A stretch of 64,000 bases of DNA from an uncultured Tenacibaculum sp. (GCA_947501615.1 CANMWK010000013.1:1-64000); one strand, 5' to 3'; counted from the stretch's first letter, positions 35,225 to 45,138 are shown. The notes: generated from the letters alone by a model not told the origin. Translations and numbers: made by a program.

Positions 35225-35620
35225 TTACATTGATGACTTTTCAGTTTTTGCTTTAGCATCTTTCACGATGTAACCTTTAATTTTTAGCATCTTACGCTCT
35301 TGTTTAGCGTTAGAGTAAATAGTAATAGCTTTTGAGAATCCTCCTGGTCTTTTAGTATCGTAAGAAACTTCGATTTTACCTTTTTCTCCTGGCATGATAG
35401 GTTTTTCTGGTTTACTAGGAACAGTACATCCACAAGTAGACTTGATATCTTTTATGATTAATGGAGCTTCACCTACGTTTGTAAATTCAAATACTCTCTT
35501 ACCTTCAGAACCTAAAGCTACCTTTCCGTAGTTAATTACTTCTGTTTCAAATTTAAATTCCTGAGCACTTACAGTTAAAGTAATGAAACAAACAGCGATA
35601 AATGATAAAATTGTTTTCAT
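35225..35620 (-). CDS. DUF1573 domain secreted protein
   Basis: 131 residues with a signal peptide (MKTILSFIAVCFITLTVSAQ). The body is an Ig-like DUF1573 domain: FEFTNVGEAPLIIKDIKSTCGCTVPS with the conserved TCGCT, then 'PGEKGKIEVSYDTKRPGGFSK'. DUF1573 proteins are abundant periplasmic Bacteroidota proteins of unknown function. A TAAATTTG box is 38 bases before the ATG. Confidence 0.92.
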   Translation of the reverse strand: MKTILSFIAVCFITLTVSAQEFKFETEVINYGKVALGSEGKRVFEFTNVGEAPLIIKDIKSTCGCTVPSKPEKPIMPGEKGKIEVSYDTKRPGGFSKAITIYSNAKQERKMLKIKGYIVKDAKAKTEKSSM

Positions 35621-35658
35621 AATGTTAAAATAATTGTTTAGGGATTTTCCTATGTTTA

Positions 35659-35666
35659 CAAATTTA
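35659..35666 (-). promoter_or_regulatory. Bacteroidota -7 promoter box for the DUF1573 gene
   Basis: TAAATTTG on the minus strand, 38 bases before the ATG. Confidence 0.5.
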
Positions 35667-35726
35667 ATATAATTTTTTGTTATAAAAAATCAACATCTAA
35701 ATTTTCTATACATAATTAGATAGTTG

Positions 35727-35734
35727 TATTTTTG
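35727..35734 (+). promoter_or_regulatory. Bacteroidota -7 promoter box for valS
   Basis: TATTTTTG; the leader to ATG 35809 is about 70 bases long, with a small AAAATGAT/ATCATTTT hairpin near 35750. It ends with an AGGAG Shine-Dalgarno-like stretch, rare in this window. Confidence 0.5.
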
Positions 35735-35808
35735 TCAACTATATTTCAAAAATGATGCCAAAAATCATTTTTATCAATTTATAAACAACTTGATTAACAG
35801 GAGAACAT

Positions 35809-38445
35809 ATGAAAATTTCACCTAAATACAACACCAGCGAAATAGAAAGCAAATGGTATGATTACTGGATGAAAAACAATTATTTTCATTCAGAAGTAGA
35901 TGAAAGAGAACCTTATACTATAGTAATTCCACCACCAAACGTCACTGGTGTCTTACATATGGGGCATATGTTAAACAATACAATTCAAGATGTTTTAATT
36001 CGTCGTGCACGTTTATTAGGTAAGAATGCATGTTGGGTTCCTGGAACAGATCACGCTTCTATTGCTACAGAAGCTAAAGTTGTAGCGAAATTAAAAGAAG
36101 AGGGAATCAATAAAAATGATTTAACCAGAGAAGAGTTCTTGAATCACGCTTTTGAGTGGAAAGATAAATATGGTGGAATTATTTTAGAGCAATTAAAAAA
36201 GCTTGGAGCTTCTTGTGATTGGGAACGTACTAAGTTCACTATGGATGATGATATGAGTGAAGCTGTAATCAAGGTTTTTGTTGATTTGTACAATAAAGGA
36301 TTAATTTATCGTGGATTCAGAATGGTAAATTGGGATCCTGAGGCTAAAACTACCTTATCTGATGAAGAAGTTATTTATGAAGAGCGTCAAGGAAACTTAT
36401 ATTATTTACAATACGATATTGTAGGTTCTGATGAAAAAGTAACCATTGCAACTACACGTCCTGAAACTATTTTAGGAGATTCAGCAATTTGTATTAATCC
36501 AGAAGACGAACGTTTCACACATTTAAAAGGAAAGAAGGCGATTGTACCATTATGTAATCGTGAAATTCCAATTATTGAAGATAGTTATGTAGATGTTGAA
36601 TTCGGAACAGGATGTTTAAAAGTAACTCCTGCGCACGATGAAAATGATAAGGTTCTTGGAGATAAGCACAATTTAGAGGTAATTGATATTTTTAATGAGG
36701 ATGCTTCTTTAAATTCTTTTGGTTTACATTATGAAGGTAAAGATCGTTTTGTAGTTCGTAAAGAAATAGCTAAAGAACTTGAAGAGAAAGGATATTTAGT
36801 AAAAGTAGAACAGCATACAAATAAAGTTGGAACTTCTGAAAGAACAAAAGCAGTAATCGAACCTCGATTATCTGATCAATGGTTCTTAAAAATGGAAGAT
36901 TTAGCGAAGCCAGCTATCGAAGGTGTTTTAGGAGAAGGTAGAGATGTAAAATTATATCCTAGAAAATTCGAAAATACGTACCGTCATTGGATGGAAAACA
37001 TTCGAGATTGGAATATTTCTCGTCAGTTATGGTGGGGGCAACAAATTCCTGCGTTCTATTATGGAGATGGTAAAGAAGATTTCGTAGTTGCAGAAACTAA
37101 AGACAAAGCTTTAGAATTAGCAAAGGAGAAAACAGCTAATCCTAATCTTCAAGCATCAGATTTAAGACAAGATCCAGATGTTTTAGATACTTGGTTCTCC
37201 TCTTGGTTATGGCCAATGTCTGTTTTCGATGGAATTAGAAATCCAGAAAATGAAGAGATCAATTATTATTATCCAACAAATGATTTGGTAACAGGTCCAG
37301 ATATTTTATTTTTCTGGGTAGCACGTATGATTATTTCAGGATATGAATATAAAGATACTCGTCCGTTTGAAAATGTATATTTAACAGGATTAGTACGAGA
37401 TAAGCAACGTCGTAAAATGAGTAAATCATTAGGGAACTCTCCTGATGCATTAAAATTAATTGAAGAATACGGGGCAGACGGAGTACGTGTTGGTTTATTG
37501 TTAAGTTCTGCTGCTGGTAACGATTTATTATTCGATGAAGCCTTATGTCAACAAGGTAAAGGTTTAGGAAATAAAGTTTGGAGTGCATTTTATTTAACGT
37601 CTATTTGGGAGGTTTCTGAAGAAATTGAGCAACCAGAGCATAGTAAAATAGCTTTGGAATGGTATAAGGCTAAACTACAAAAGACTTTAACTGAAATAGA
37701 AGATCATTATAGTAAATATCGCTTGAGTGATGTTATTATGAGTCTTTATAAGTTGATTTATGATGATTTTTGTGGTTGGTTATTAGAAACGGTAAAACCA
37801 GCATACCAACAACCAATTGATAAGAAAACTTACAAAGAAGTAATTGCCATTTTTGAAGATAATTTAAAAGTATTACATCCTTTCATGCCTTTTGTTACAG
37901 AGGAGATTTGGCAAGCAATTTCAGAAAGAACAGCAGAAGAAGCTTTGATAGTATCTCAATACCCAAAACTTAACGAAGTTGAGAATTCATCTATTATTGA
38001 AGAGTTTGATTTTGCAACGAGTATTATTTCTGGGATTAGAACAATAAGGAAAGAAAAAAATATTGCATTTAAAGACGCTATCGAGTTGAATGTAGTGAAC
38101 AACGAAAACTATACCAAGAATTTTGATAGTGTAATTAAAAAGTTGGTAAATGCTTCTGAAATAAACTATGTAACAGAAAAAGTAGACGGAGCTTCATTTA
38201 GAGTAAAATCTAATGAATATTTCGTGCCAATTTCTGCTGATAGTATTAATGTAGAAGAGGAAATTAAAAAGATAACTGAAGAGTTAAATTATACGGAAGG
38301 TTTCTTGAAGTCGGTACAAAAGAAGCTTTCTAATGAAAGGTTTGTAAATAATGCACCAGAGCAAGTTGTGGCTAATGAAAAGAAAAAAGAAGCAGATGCA
38401 TTGGCTAAAATAGAAACATTAAAAGCAAGTTTAGCAGGACTTTAG
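35809..38445 (+). CDS. valS: Valine-tRNA ligase
   Basis: 878 residues, full length. Class I signatures are HMGHML (about 46-51) and KMSKSLG (about 536-542). WDPEAKT and 'CWVPGTDHASIATE' also fit ValRS, and a C-terminal Leu/Lys/Glu coiled coil closes the protein. It charges tRNA-Val. It has an AGGAG ribosome-binding site 7 bases before ATG, unusual here. The final ~50 bases are repeated about 700 bases downstream (39082-39147), beyond an inserted gene, so the present C-terminal codons may not be the ancestral ones. Confidence 0.97.
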   Translation: MKISPKYNTSEIESKWYDYWMKNNYFHSEVDEREPYTIVIPPPNVTGVLHMGHMLNNTIQDVLIRRARLLGKNACWVPGTDHASIATEAKVVAKLKEEGINKNDLTREEFLNHAFEWKDKYGGIILEQLKKLGASCDWERTKFTMDDDMSEAVIKVFVDLYNKGLIYRGFRMVNWDPEAKTTLSDEEVIYEERQGNLYYLQYDIVGSDEKVTIATTRPETILGDSAICINPEDERFTHLKGKKAIVPLCNREIPIIEDSYVDVEFGTGCLKVTPAHDENDKVLGDKHNLEVIDIFNEDASLNSFGLHYEGKDRFVVRKEIAKELEEKGYLVKVEQHTNKVGTSERTKAVIEPRLSDQWFLKMEDLAKPAIEGVLGEGRDVKLYPRKFENTYRHWMENIRDWNISRQLWWGQQIPAFYYGDGKEDFVVAETKDKALELAKEKTANPNLQASDLRQDPDVLDTWFSSWLWPMSVFDGIRNPENEEINYYYPTNDLVTGPDILFFWVARMIISGYEYKDTRPFENVYLTGLVRDKQRRKMSKSLGNSPDALKLIEEYGADGVRVGLLLSSAAGNDLLFDEALCQQGKGLGNKVWSAFYLTSIWEVSEEIEQPEHSKIALEWYKAKLQKTLTEIEDHYSKYRLSDVIMSLYKLIYDDFCGWLLETVKPAYQQPIDKKTYKEVIAIFEDNLKVLHPFMPFVTEEIWQAISERTAEEALIVSQYPKLNEVENSSIIEEFDFATSIISGIRTIRKEKNIAFKDAIELNVVNNENYTKNFDSVIKKLVNASEINYVTEKVDGASFRVKSNEYFVPISADSINVEEEIKKITEELNYTEGFLKSVQKKLSNERFVNNAPEQVVANEKKKEADALAKIETLKASLAGL
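38383..38435 (+). repeat. Copy 1 of a 53-bp direct repeat (valS 3' end)
   Basis: 52 of 53 bases identical to 39082-39134; encodes KKEADALAKIETLKASLA inside valS. Confidence 0.95.
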
Positions 38446-38488
38446 ATGATAAGCTGTACTGGTTTTTAACTTAAGTTTTTAAAAAAGA

Positions 38489-39037
38489 ATGAAAAAAATA
38501 TTTTTACTGATAGTATTTGTTATAAGTAGTAGTTTATTTTCACAACAGGAAAAACTTCAAAAACAATTTAAAGTAGATTTTAATTTTATGGGATTAGGTT
38601 TTTCATATGAAGTTCCCTTATCTGAAAAATGGGTTGTTGATTTAAGTGCAGGTGTTGGTGGTGGATATAGAATCAATAATGGATTTAAAGCTACTTGGGT
38701 TTTTAATTCACATTTAGCCTCTTATTTTAAATCAGAGTTTAAGCGCTATTATAACAGAGAAAAAAGAAGGAAAAAAGGAAAGAGAGATATTAATAATTCT
38801 GGAAGTTATATAGCTTTTCAAACAAAATATAACTCTAGAAGGTTTTCTTTGAGTAAAATAACAGCTCCACTAGATAATGCGTTGTTAAACGAGGTGCATT
38901 GGGGAGTTCAACGTCCATTTGATGAAAGATGGTTGTTCAATTTTCATGCTGGAGTTGGTTATGCAATTGATTTAAATTCTTCTCAAGGAAGTTTATATCC
39001 TGCATTGGGTGTTAAGTTCTCTTACAAAATCTTTTAA
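38489..39037 (+). CDS. Outer-membrane beta-barrel-type protein of unknown function
   Basis: 182 residues with a signal peptide (FLLIVFVISSSLFSQ), then alternating strands ('VDFNFMGLGFSYEVPLSEKWVVDLSAGVGGGYRI') and a C-terminal 'YPALGVKFSYKIF' ending in Phe as in outer-membrane barrels. An internal basic linker 'REKRRKKGKRDINNSG' looks like an extracellular loop. It sits between the two copies of the valS 3' end and so may have entered as an insertion. No named family. Confidence 0.72.
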   Translation: MKKIFLLIVFVISSSLFSQQEKLQKQFKVDFNFMGLGFSYEVPLSEKWVVDLSAGVGGGYRINNGFKATWVFNSHLASYFKSEFKRYYNREKRRKKGKRDINNSGSYIAFQTKYNSRRFSLSKITAPLDNALLNEVHWGVQRPFDERWLFNFHAGVGYAIDLNSSQGSLYPALGVKFSYKIF

Positions 39038-39081
39038 AAAGCTATTTTTTAGTTGTATGAAAGAAAATAGGTACTGCTTAA

Positions 39082-39147
39082 AAAAAGAAGCAGATGCATT
39101 GGCTAAAATAGATACATTAAAAGCAAGTTTAGCTTCTTTAGGATAGA
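39082..39147 (+). pseudogene. Orphan duplicate of the valS 3' end
   Basis: 53 bases (39082-39134) match valS 38383-38435 with one mismatch. The frame then continues to a TAG at 39145, giving KKEADALAKIDTLKASLASLG. A strong terminator follows only this copy (39172), which suggests it is the original end of valS, displaced by the insertion of 38436-39081 or copied with it. It is too short to be a gene. Confidence 0.85.
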
Positions 39148-39171
39148 GATTAAACTTTTCTTATAAATTTA

Positions 39172-39227
39172 AGACTAAAAAGATTTTTTGTAACTAAAAC
39201 AAGATCTTTTTTTAGTCTTTTTTTATT
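39172..39227 (+). terminator. Rho-independent terminator, probably the ancestral valS terminator
   Basis: AAGACTAAAAAGAT pairs with ATCTTTTTTTAGTCTT, followed by seven T. Confidence 0.8.
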
Positions 39228-39364
39228 TTTTAGACTCTTTTTTTATCAGGTCTATAATTTTAGATAGGCATTATTTCGTGATGTTTAATTCTTTCCACTT
39301 ACGTATATTATTATTTAAAAATTAAGTATAAATACTTAGATTTGTTCAGTAATGTATTTGTACT

Positions 39365-42300
39365 ATGGAATTTAAAACAACGTGTTCTTATTGTGGTGTA
39401 GGATGTGGAATTAAAGTCAAGAAAGATAATAATGATAAAGTTCATGTTATTGGAGACGAAGATCATCCTGTAAATAAGGGGATGTTGTGTTCAAAGGGAA
39501 TGAATTTACATTATGTAGTGAATGATCAATCCGATCGAATTTTATACCCAGAAATGCGTTGGAGTCGATCACATCCGAGAGAATGTGTGAGTTGGGATAC
39601 AGCATTAGATCGAGCTGCAAAAGTCTTTAAATCCATTATAAAAACTCATGGTCCAGATAGCGTAGGTTTTTATGTTTCTGGTCAGAGTTTAACCGAAGAA
39701 TATTACATTGCAAATAAACTAACGAAAGGTTTTTTAGGAACAAATAATATAGATACAAACTCTAGATTATGCATGAGTTCTGCTGTGGTTGGTTACAAAA
39801 AAACTTTTGGAGAAGACAGTGTACCTATTGCATATGAAGATATTGAATTAGCTGATTGTTTTTTAATTACAGGAGCGAATCCTGCTTGGTGTCATCCTAT
39901 TTTATTCAGAAGAATAGAGCAACGCAAAGAAGCAAATCCTGATGTGAAAATTATAGTTATTGATCCACGGAAAACAGATTCTGCAAATTTTGCAGATTTA
40001 CATTTACAACTATTACCAGGGACAGATGTAATTTTATATAATGCTATTGGACAATATCTTATAAAAAGAGGTTTAATTGATGAAGACTTTATCAATAAAC
40101 ATACAGAAGGGTTTTCTAAGTATAAAGAATACGTTTTTTCAACATCAATAAAACAAGCTTCAAAATTATGTGGTGTACCGGAAAAAGACATTAAAAAAGC
40201 GGCAAATTTGATTGGAATGTCTAAGGCTTTTATCAGCATGTGGGCCATGGGATTAAATCAGAGTGTGATAGGAACAGATAAAAATGTTTCATTATTAAAC
40301 TTATCGTTAATTACAGGTCAGGTTGGAAAACCAGGAGCGGGACCTTTTTCTTTAACAGGACAACCCAATGCCATGGGAGGAAGAGAAGTAGGAGGAATGG
40401 CTAACTTATTGGCAGTACATAAAGATTTAGGAAATGAAGAACATAGAAGAGAAGTTGCCCAATTTTGGGGAGTAGATAAAATTTCAGAAAACCCAGGTTT
40501 AACTGCTACAGAAATGTTTGAAGCGTTAGAAAGCGGAAAACTAAAAGCAATTTGGGTAGTTTGTACAAATCCATTGGTTAGTTTACCAAATTCGCATCAG
40601 ATAGAACGAGCAATGAAAAATGCAAAATTTGTAGTTGTTCAAGATATTTCTCATAAATCAGATACGGTTGAATATGCCGATTTAGTTCTTCCAGCTGCTG
40701 GATGGTTAGAGAAAGAAGGAACAATGACAAACTCCGAGCGAAGAGTAGCATATTTACCAAAAGTTATTGATTCACCAGGAGAGGCTAGGCCAGATGTTGA
40801 GATTCTTTGTGATTTTGCACAAAGAATGGGATTTAGAAGTTTTAATTATAATGAAACTAGTGAAATATATGATGAGTATGCATCGATGACTAAAGGAACT
40901 AATATTGATGTTTCTTATTTAAATTATGATAGATTAAAAACAGAAGGGACTTTTCAATGGCCAGTTCCAGAGCATAGACATCAGGGAACTGCAAGATTAT
41001 TTCAAGATAAAAAATTTTATACTGAATCTCAAAAAGCAAAGTTTAATCTACCAGCATCCAACTATAATCCAGTTTTAGATATAGACCCAGAGTTTCCGTA
41101 TATTTTAACTACAGGAAGAATTCGAGATCAATGGCATACGATGACCAGAACAGGTAAAGTGTCACGTTTAAAAACACATTATTCAACTCCAGTTTTACAA
41201 CTCAATCCGGTAGATGCACATTTAAATAAAATTAATGATGGAGATATTACTGAAGTTAAGAGTAAAAATGGCGTAGTTCGGGTTCGAGCAAAGGTGACAG
41301 ATGATGTGAAAAAAGGAGTAGTTTTTTTACCAATGCATTGGGGTAAGCAATTACAAAGCGATTTAAATAGAGCAAATAATTTAACCAATACTATTGTTGA
41401 TCCTATTTCTAAAGAACCTGATTTTAAATTTACGCAGGTATCCATTTCAAAGTACGTTAAAAAAGCAGAAAAAATAGTAGTTATTGGAGCAGGAGCAGCT
41501 GCATTCCGATTTGTGCAAAATTATAGAGAGAATAACGATTACGATGAAATTCATGTATTCTCCAAAGAATTAAATTTATTTTACAATAGAGTTTTACTTC
41601 CAGAATATGTTACTGAAGAATTATCTTGGGAACAGTTGCTTAAAATCAAAAGATTAGAGTTGGAAGAATTGGATTTAAAATTATATTCAGAAACATCAGT
41701 TTCAAAAATAGATAAAGAAAAAAAGACAATTTTAGATAGTAATGGTCATGAGCATAACTTTGATAAATTGATTATTGCGACAGGAAGTAGAGCTTTCATT
41801 CCTAGAGATGTACAAATTAATTTACCAGGTAGATTTACTATGCGTAGTAAAATTGATGCAGATCGATTTAAAGCGTATTTAGATGCTACAAATTTACCGC
41901 CAGAAGAACAACATGTAGTTATAGTTGGAGGAGGTTTACTAGGTTTAGAATTGGCAGCTGCAATGAAACATCGAAATGTGAAGATTACGATTGTTCAAAG
42001 AGCTTCTCGATTAATGGAACGTCAGTTAGATTTAGTTTCTAGTAAATTATTAGCATTGGATGTGCAAGAACGTGGAATTCAGATTTATTTTGATAATGAA
42101 GTAAGTACTGTTTTTGATGATGAAGAGACAGGTGATTTAAATATTAATTTAAAGAGTGGAAAATCAATTACAGCTAATGCTATTGTTTATGCCATAGGAA
42201 CGAAACCTAATATAGAAATCGCAAAAGAAAATGGAATTGCTTGCGGTAGAGGAGTTATAGTAAATCAGTATTTACAATCTTCTAATCCAGATATTTTTGC

Positions 42301-42877
42301 TATCGGAGAAATAGCAGAATTTAATAATCAATTATTTGGAATAACTTCTGCAGCAGAAGAACAAGCTGCAATTTTAGCAAATTATTTAGCAGGAGATGTA
42401 AGTAGTAGATACAAAGGTTCTGTATTAATGAATATTCTGAAGTTTAATGATCTTAGCTTGTGTTCTATAGGGAATGTTTTAATACCTGAGAATGAAGAGG
42501 GGTATGAAGAAATCGTATTTACCGATACGAGTAAACGCTATTATAAAAAATGCATTGTTAAAGATGATCTTTTAATTGGAGCTGTTTTAATGGGAGATAA
42601 GAGTGAGTTTGCAGAGTTTAAAACACTTATCGAAAGTAAAATTGAAATGGCAGATAAACGAGATACTTTGTTAAGAGGTTCATCTAATAATAAGCCTGTA
42701 ATAGGGAAATTAGTATGTTCTTGTAGTCAGGTTGGAATCGGAAATATAGAAGAAGCAATAGCTGCAGGTTGTACAGACTTTACAGAATTGTGTAAACAGA
42801 CTGGAGCAGGTTTAGGTTGTGGAAGTTGTAAAACAGAAGTTAGAGAAGTACTACATAATGCCAAGAGTTTAGCATGA
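39365..42877 (+). CDS. Assimilatory nitrate reductase fused to an FAD-NAD(P)H reductase and BFD-type [2Fe-2S] domain
   Basis: 1170 residues in three parts. Residues 1-680: molybdopterin oxidoreductase with an N-terminal [4Fe-4S] site (Cys 7, 10, 14, 42), Lys 44 after it, a Mo-ligand Cys in NSRLCMSSAVVG and the MGD-binding C-terminal fold, as in NasA/NarB. Residues ~700-1010: pyridine nucleotide-disulfide oxidoreductase with IVVIGAGAAAF and VVIVGGGLLGLELA. Residues ~1115-1165: BFD-like domain LVCSCSQVG...CGSCK. Electrons would flow NAD(P)H-FAD-[2Fe-2S]-[4Fe-4S]-Mo to nitrate. It overlaps the next gene by 4 bases (ATGA). Nitrate as substrate is inferred from family; no transporter or molybdenum gene is nearby. 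Confidence 0.88.
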   Translation: MEFKTTCSYCGVGCGIKVKKDNNDKVHVIGDEDHPVNKGMLCSKGMNLHYVVNDQSDRILYPEMRWSRSHPRECVSWDTALDRAAKVFKSIIKTHGPDSVGFYVSGQSLTEEYYIANKLTKGFLGTNNIDTNSRLCMSSAVVGYKKTFGEDSVPIAYEDIELADCFLITGANPAWCHPILFRRIEQRKEANPDVKIIVIDPRKTDSANFADLHLQLLPGTDVILYNAIGQYLIKRGLIDEDFINKHTEGFSKYKEYVFSTSIKQASKLCGVPEKDIKKAANLIGMSKAFISMWAMGLNQSVIGTDKNVSLLNLSLITGQVGKPGAGPFSLTGQPNAMGGREVGGMANLLAVHKDLGNEEHRREVAQFWGVDKISENPGLTATEMFEALESGKLKAIWVVCTNPLVSLPNSHQIERAMKNAKFVVVQDISHKSDTVEYADLVLPAAGWLEKEGTMTNSERRVAYLPKVIDSPGEARPDVEILCDFAQRMGFRSFNYNETSEIYDEYASMTKGTNIDVSYLNYDRLKTEGTFQWPVPEHRHQGTARLFQDKKFYTESQKAKFNLPASNYNPVLDIDPEFPYILTTGRIRDQWHTMTRTGKVSRLKTHYSTPVLQLNPVDAHLNKINDGDITEVKSKNGVVRVRAKVTDDVKKGVVFLPMHWGKQLQSDLNRANNLTNTIVDPISKEPDFKFTQVSISKYVKKAEKIVVIGAGAAAFRFVQNYRENNDYDEIHVFSKELNLFYNRVLLPEYVTEELSWEQLLKIKRLELEELDLKLYSETSVSKIDKEKKTILDSNGHEHNFDKLIIATGSRAFIPRDVQINLPGRFTMRSKIDADRFKAYLDATNLPPEEQHVVIVGGGLLGLELAAAMKHRNVKITIVQRASRLMERQLDLVSSKLLALDVQERGIQIYFDNEVSTVFDDEETGDLNINLKSGKSITANAIVYAIGTKPNIEIAKENGIACGRGVIVNQYLQSSNPDIFAIGEIAEFNNQLFGITSAAEEQAAILANYLAGDVSSRYKGSVLMNILKFNDLSLCSIGNVLIPENEEGYEEIVFTDTSKRYYKKCIVKDDLLIGAVLMGDKSEFAEFKTLIESKIEMADKRDTLLRGSSNNKPVIGKLVCSCSQVGIGNIEEAIAAGCTDFTELCKQTGAGLGCGSCKTEVREVLHNAKSLA

Positions 42878-44301
42878 GAGAATTGAATAGAATATTAGTA
42901 AGTGGAGGAGTGCTTTCTCCAGGTGAATTAAAGAATATTTGTGAAGTTGCTGAGGCAATGGGAATGAATGCAATTTCATTTGGTTCCCGTCAGGATATCA
43001 TCTTTCCAAAGAAGATTGATCAAGAAATAGTAGAACAAAATCCGTCTTTACAAGTTGTAGATCCGAGTAAGGAACCTATTCAGAATATCATGTCATCGTA
43101 CGTTTCTTCTGATTTATTCCATAATACATCTTGGCTAATTAGTTCTCGATATTTATATATTTTAGAACAGTTTAAATACAATCCTAAATTAAGGATTAAT
43201 ATAACAGATCCGAAACAACGTTTGGTTCCGTTATACACAGGAAATATAAATTTCATTGCTTCTGAAAATGAGGATTATTGGTATTTGTATTTACGTTTAC
43301 CAAATTGGAGGAAAACAAAAATGTATCCAGCTTTAATTTATAGTTGGGATTTGCACAAAGTGGCAAAGACTATTGAAGATATTTTAATAGAAGAGCCAGA
43401 GAATATAGACACAGTTTTTGAATTAGTTAACGATGCTATAGAAACAAATAATAGAACGGTAGATAAGCCCTTGGAAGTTCCTTTTCATCCTTTTCCATAT
43501 TATGAAGGAATGAATAGAAGAGGAGATAAATATTGGTTAGGATTATATTGGAGGAATAATTTGTACAATACTACTTTTTTAAAGAGTATGTGTGATTTAT
43601 GTAATGAAAATAAAATTGGTAAAATATCGCTTACACCTTGGAAATCTTTTATCGTAAAAGGTATTCCTGTGACATCTAAACTAGATTGGGAAAAATTTTT
43701 AGGTAGATTCGGAATTAATGTTCGACATTCGATGCTAGAGTTAAATTGGCATTTACCTGTAGCAGATAAAGAAGCATTAAGTTTAAAAAGATATTTAGTT
43801 TCTAATTTCGATCAAAATGATATTAGCACATACGGACTTACTTTTGGTATTACCAATTATATTAATAATCCGTATCGATTCACTGCCATAGTTATTGAGA
43901 AAAATAAACAGCCAGAAGTGGTTGGCGATTTTGTGATTCGTGACACTTATAATTTACTATTCGCCAAAAATTTCGATCCTAATACACAAGAATATATCAT
44001 GTATGTTCAAGATGTAGATAAAGTAGAATTACCCGGTTTACTAATGGAATTAAGTAAGTTGTATTTCGAACAATTGGGAACTGAAAAACAAACAAACATA
44101 TCAAAATCGACTAAAAAAAGTAAAGCGGAAGAAGAGATATATCAATGTGAAGAGTGTGATACTATTTACAAAGAAGTATATGGTGATATAACTCAAGAAA
44201 TAGTACCAGGTACATCATTTTCAGATTTACCCTCATCTTATATTTGTTCAACTTGCGATGCTCCTAAAGCTAGCTTTAAAAAGAAGTTTTTAGTGAAATA
44301 G
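42874..44301 (+). CDS. Sulfite/nitrite reductase-like protein with C-terminal rubredoxin
   Basis: 475 residues, overlapping the nitrate reductase by 4 bases. The N-terminus 'INRILVSGG'-like stretch (here LNRILVSGGVLSPGELKNICEVAEAMGMNAISFGSRQDI) matches the ferredoxin-like half domains of nitrite/sulfite reductases. The siroheme/[4Fe-4S] ligands (CxxxxxC...CxxxC) are not seen; only CDLC occurs in the middle. The last ~50 residues are a rubredoxin (YQCEECDTIYKE...YICSTCDAPKASF). It probably shuttles electrons rather than reducing nitrite itself; the exact role in nitrate assimilation is inference. Confidence 0.85.
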   Translation: MRELNRILVSGGVLSPGELKNICEVAEAMGMNAISFGSRQDIIFPKKIDQEIVEQNPSLQVVDPSKEPIQNIMSSYVSSDLFHNTSWLISSRYLYILEQFKYNPKLRINITDPKQRLVPLYTGNINFIASENEDYWYLYLRLPNWRKTKMYPALIYSWDLHKVAKTIEDILIEEPENIDTVFELVNDAIETNNRTVDKPLEVPFHPFPYYEGMNRRGDKYWLGLYWRNNLYNTTFLKSMCDLCNENKIGKISLTPWKSFIVKGIPVTSKLDWEKFLGRFGINVRHSMLELNWHLPVADKEALSLKRYLVSNFDQNDISTYGLTFGITNYINNPYRFTAIVIEKNKQPEVVGDFVIRDTYNLLFAKNFDPNTQEYIMYVQDVDKVELPGLLMELSKLYFEQLGTEKQTNISKSTKKSKAEEEIYQCEECDTIYKEVYGDITQEIVPGTSFSDLPSSYICSTCDAPKASFKKKFLVK

Positions 44302-44334
44302 ATACTGTTCAAAACTTTGGGAAATTACTCACTC

Positions 44335-45048
44335 TCATTTTAGAACTTCAACGGTCATTGGGATATCAACCAATGGCCAATCATCACTACCAACTCTAAC
44401 TTTAGCAATTTTTTCAATAGTAGAAAATCCAGAAATTACCTCGCCAAATACCGTGTGTTCCTTATCTAAATGACGTGCACCATTTTTACTCTGTACAATA
44501 TAAAAATTAAAAGGACTAGATAATTTTTTTGGGTTGTTTTCTGCATCTTTAGCCGCAGCTAATGAACCATATCTATGTCTTCTATTCTTTCTTATTTCTG
44601 GTTGTAATCGATAGTGTTGATATTTTTTTCTAAATTTTGCAGTAGATGCTAGATCAGAATCTCCACCTTGAACAACGAAATTTTTTGAAACCCTGTAAAA
44701 ATATGCGGTATTAAAATATTTAATTTTAGTTAAAAAAATAAAATTAGCTCTATGGATAGGTGTATCTTTATACAATCTCAGTTTAATATTTCCAAAGCTG
44801 GTCTTAATAATTACTTTGGTTTCCTTATTTAATTCACCATATTTCTTAAGAAACTCTTGGGCATTTTTTTTGTTTAAAGTATCCCAACTTGGTGCAATTT
44901 CTTTTTTTATCAGAGGTTTCTTTTGTTTTTTTTCCTCTTTTTTAATTATTTTTTTAGGTTTTGTTGTTACAGTTTCTTTTTTATTAGGGTTACAGTTAAA
45001 AAAAATAATACCTGTAAACAATAAGATGCTAAATCTTAAAAATTTCAT
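44335..45048 (-). CDS. Peptidylprolyl isomerase (cyclophilin-type) lipoprotein
   Basis: 237 residues. A lipoprotein signal (LLFTGIIFFNC) is followed by a Lys/Thr/Pro-rich linker, then a cyclophilin domain ('VIIKTSFGNIKLRLYKDTPIHRANFIFL', 'FVVQGGDSDLAS', 'HTVFGEVISGFSTIEKIA'). It would catalyse proline isomerisation of envelope proteins. The gene is antisense to its neighbours and convergent with the rubredoxin gene. Confidence 0.92.
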   Translation of the reverse strand: MKFLRFSILLFTGIIFFNCNPNKKETVTTKPKKIIKKEEKKQKKPLIKKEIAPSWDTLNKKNAQEFLKKYGELNKETKVIIKTSFGNIKLRLYKDTPIHRANFIFLTKIKYFNTAYFYRVSKNFVVQGGDSDLASTAKFRKKYQHYRLQPEIRKNRRHRYGSLAAAKDAENNPKKLSSPFNFYIVQSKNGARHLDKEHTVFGEVISGFSTIEKIAKVRVGSDDWPLVDIPMTVEVLK

Positions 45049-45138
45049 TTGTGTAATAATATTGAAAATGTAAATATACTTGATGTTTGCCTAAGAATGA
45101 TTTGTAGATAGACCTTTTTATGAGCAATAGTAATTTAT

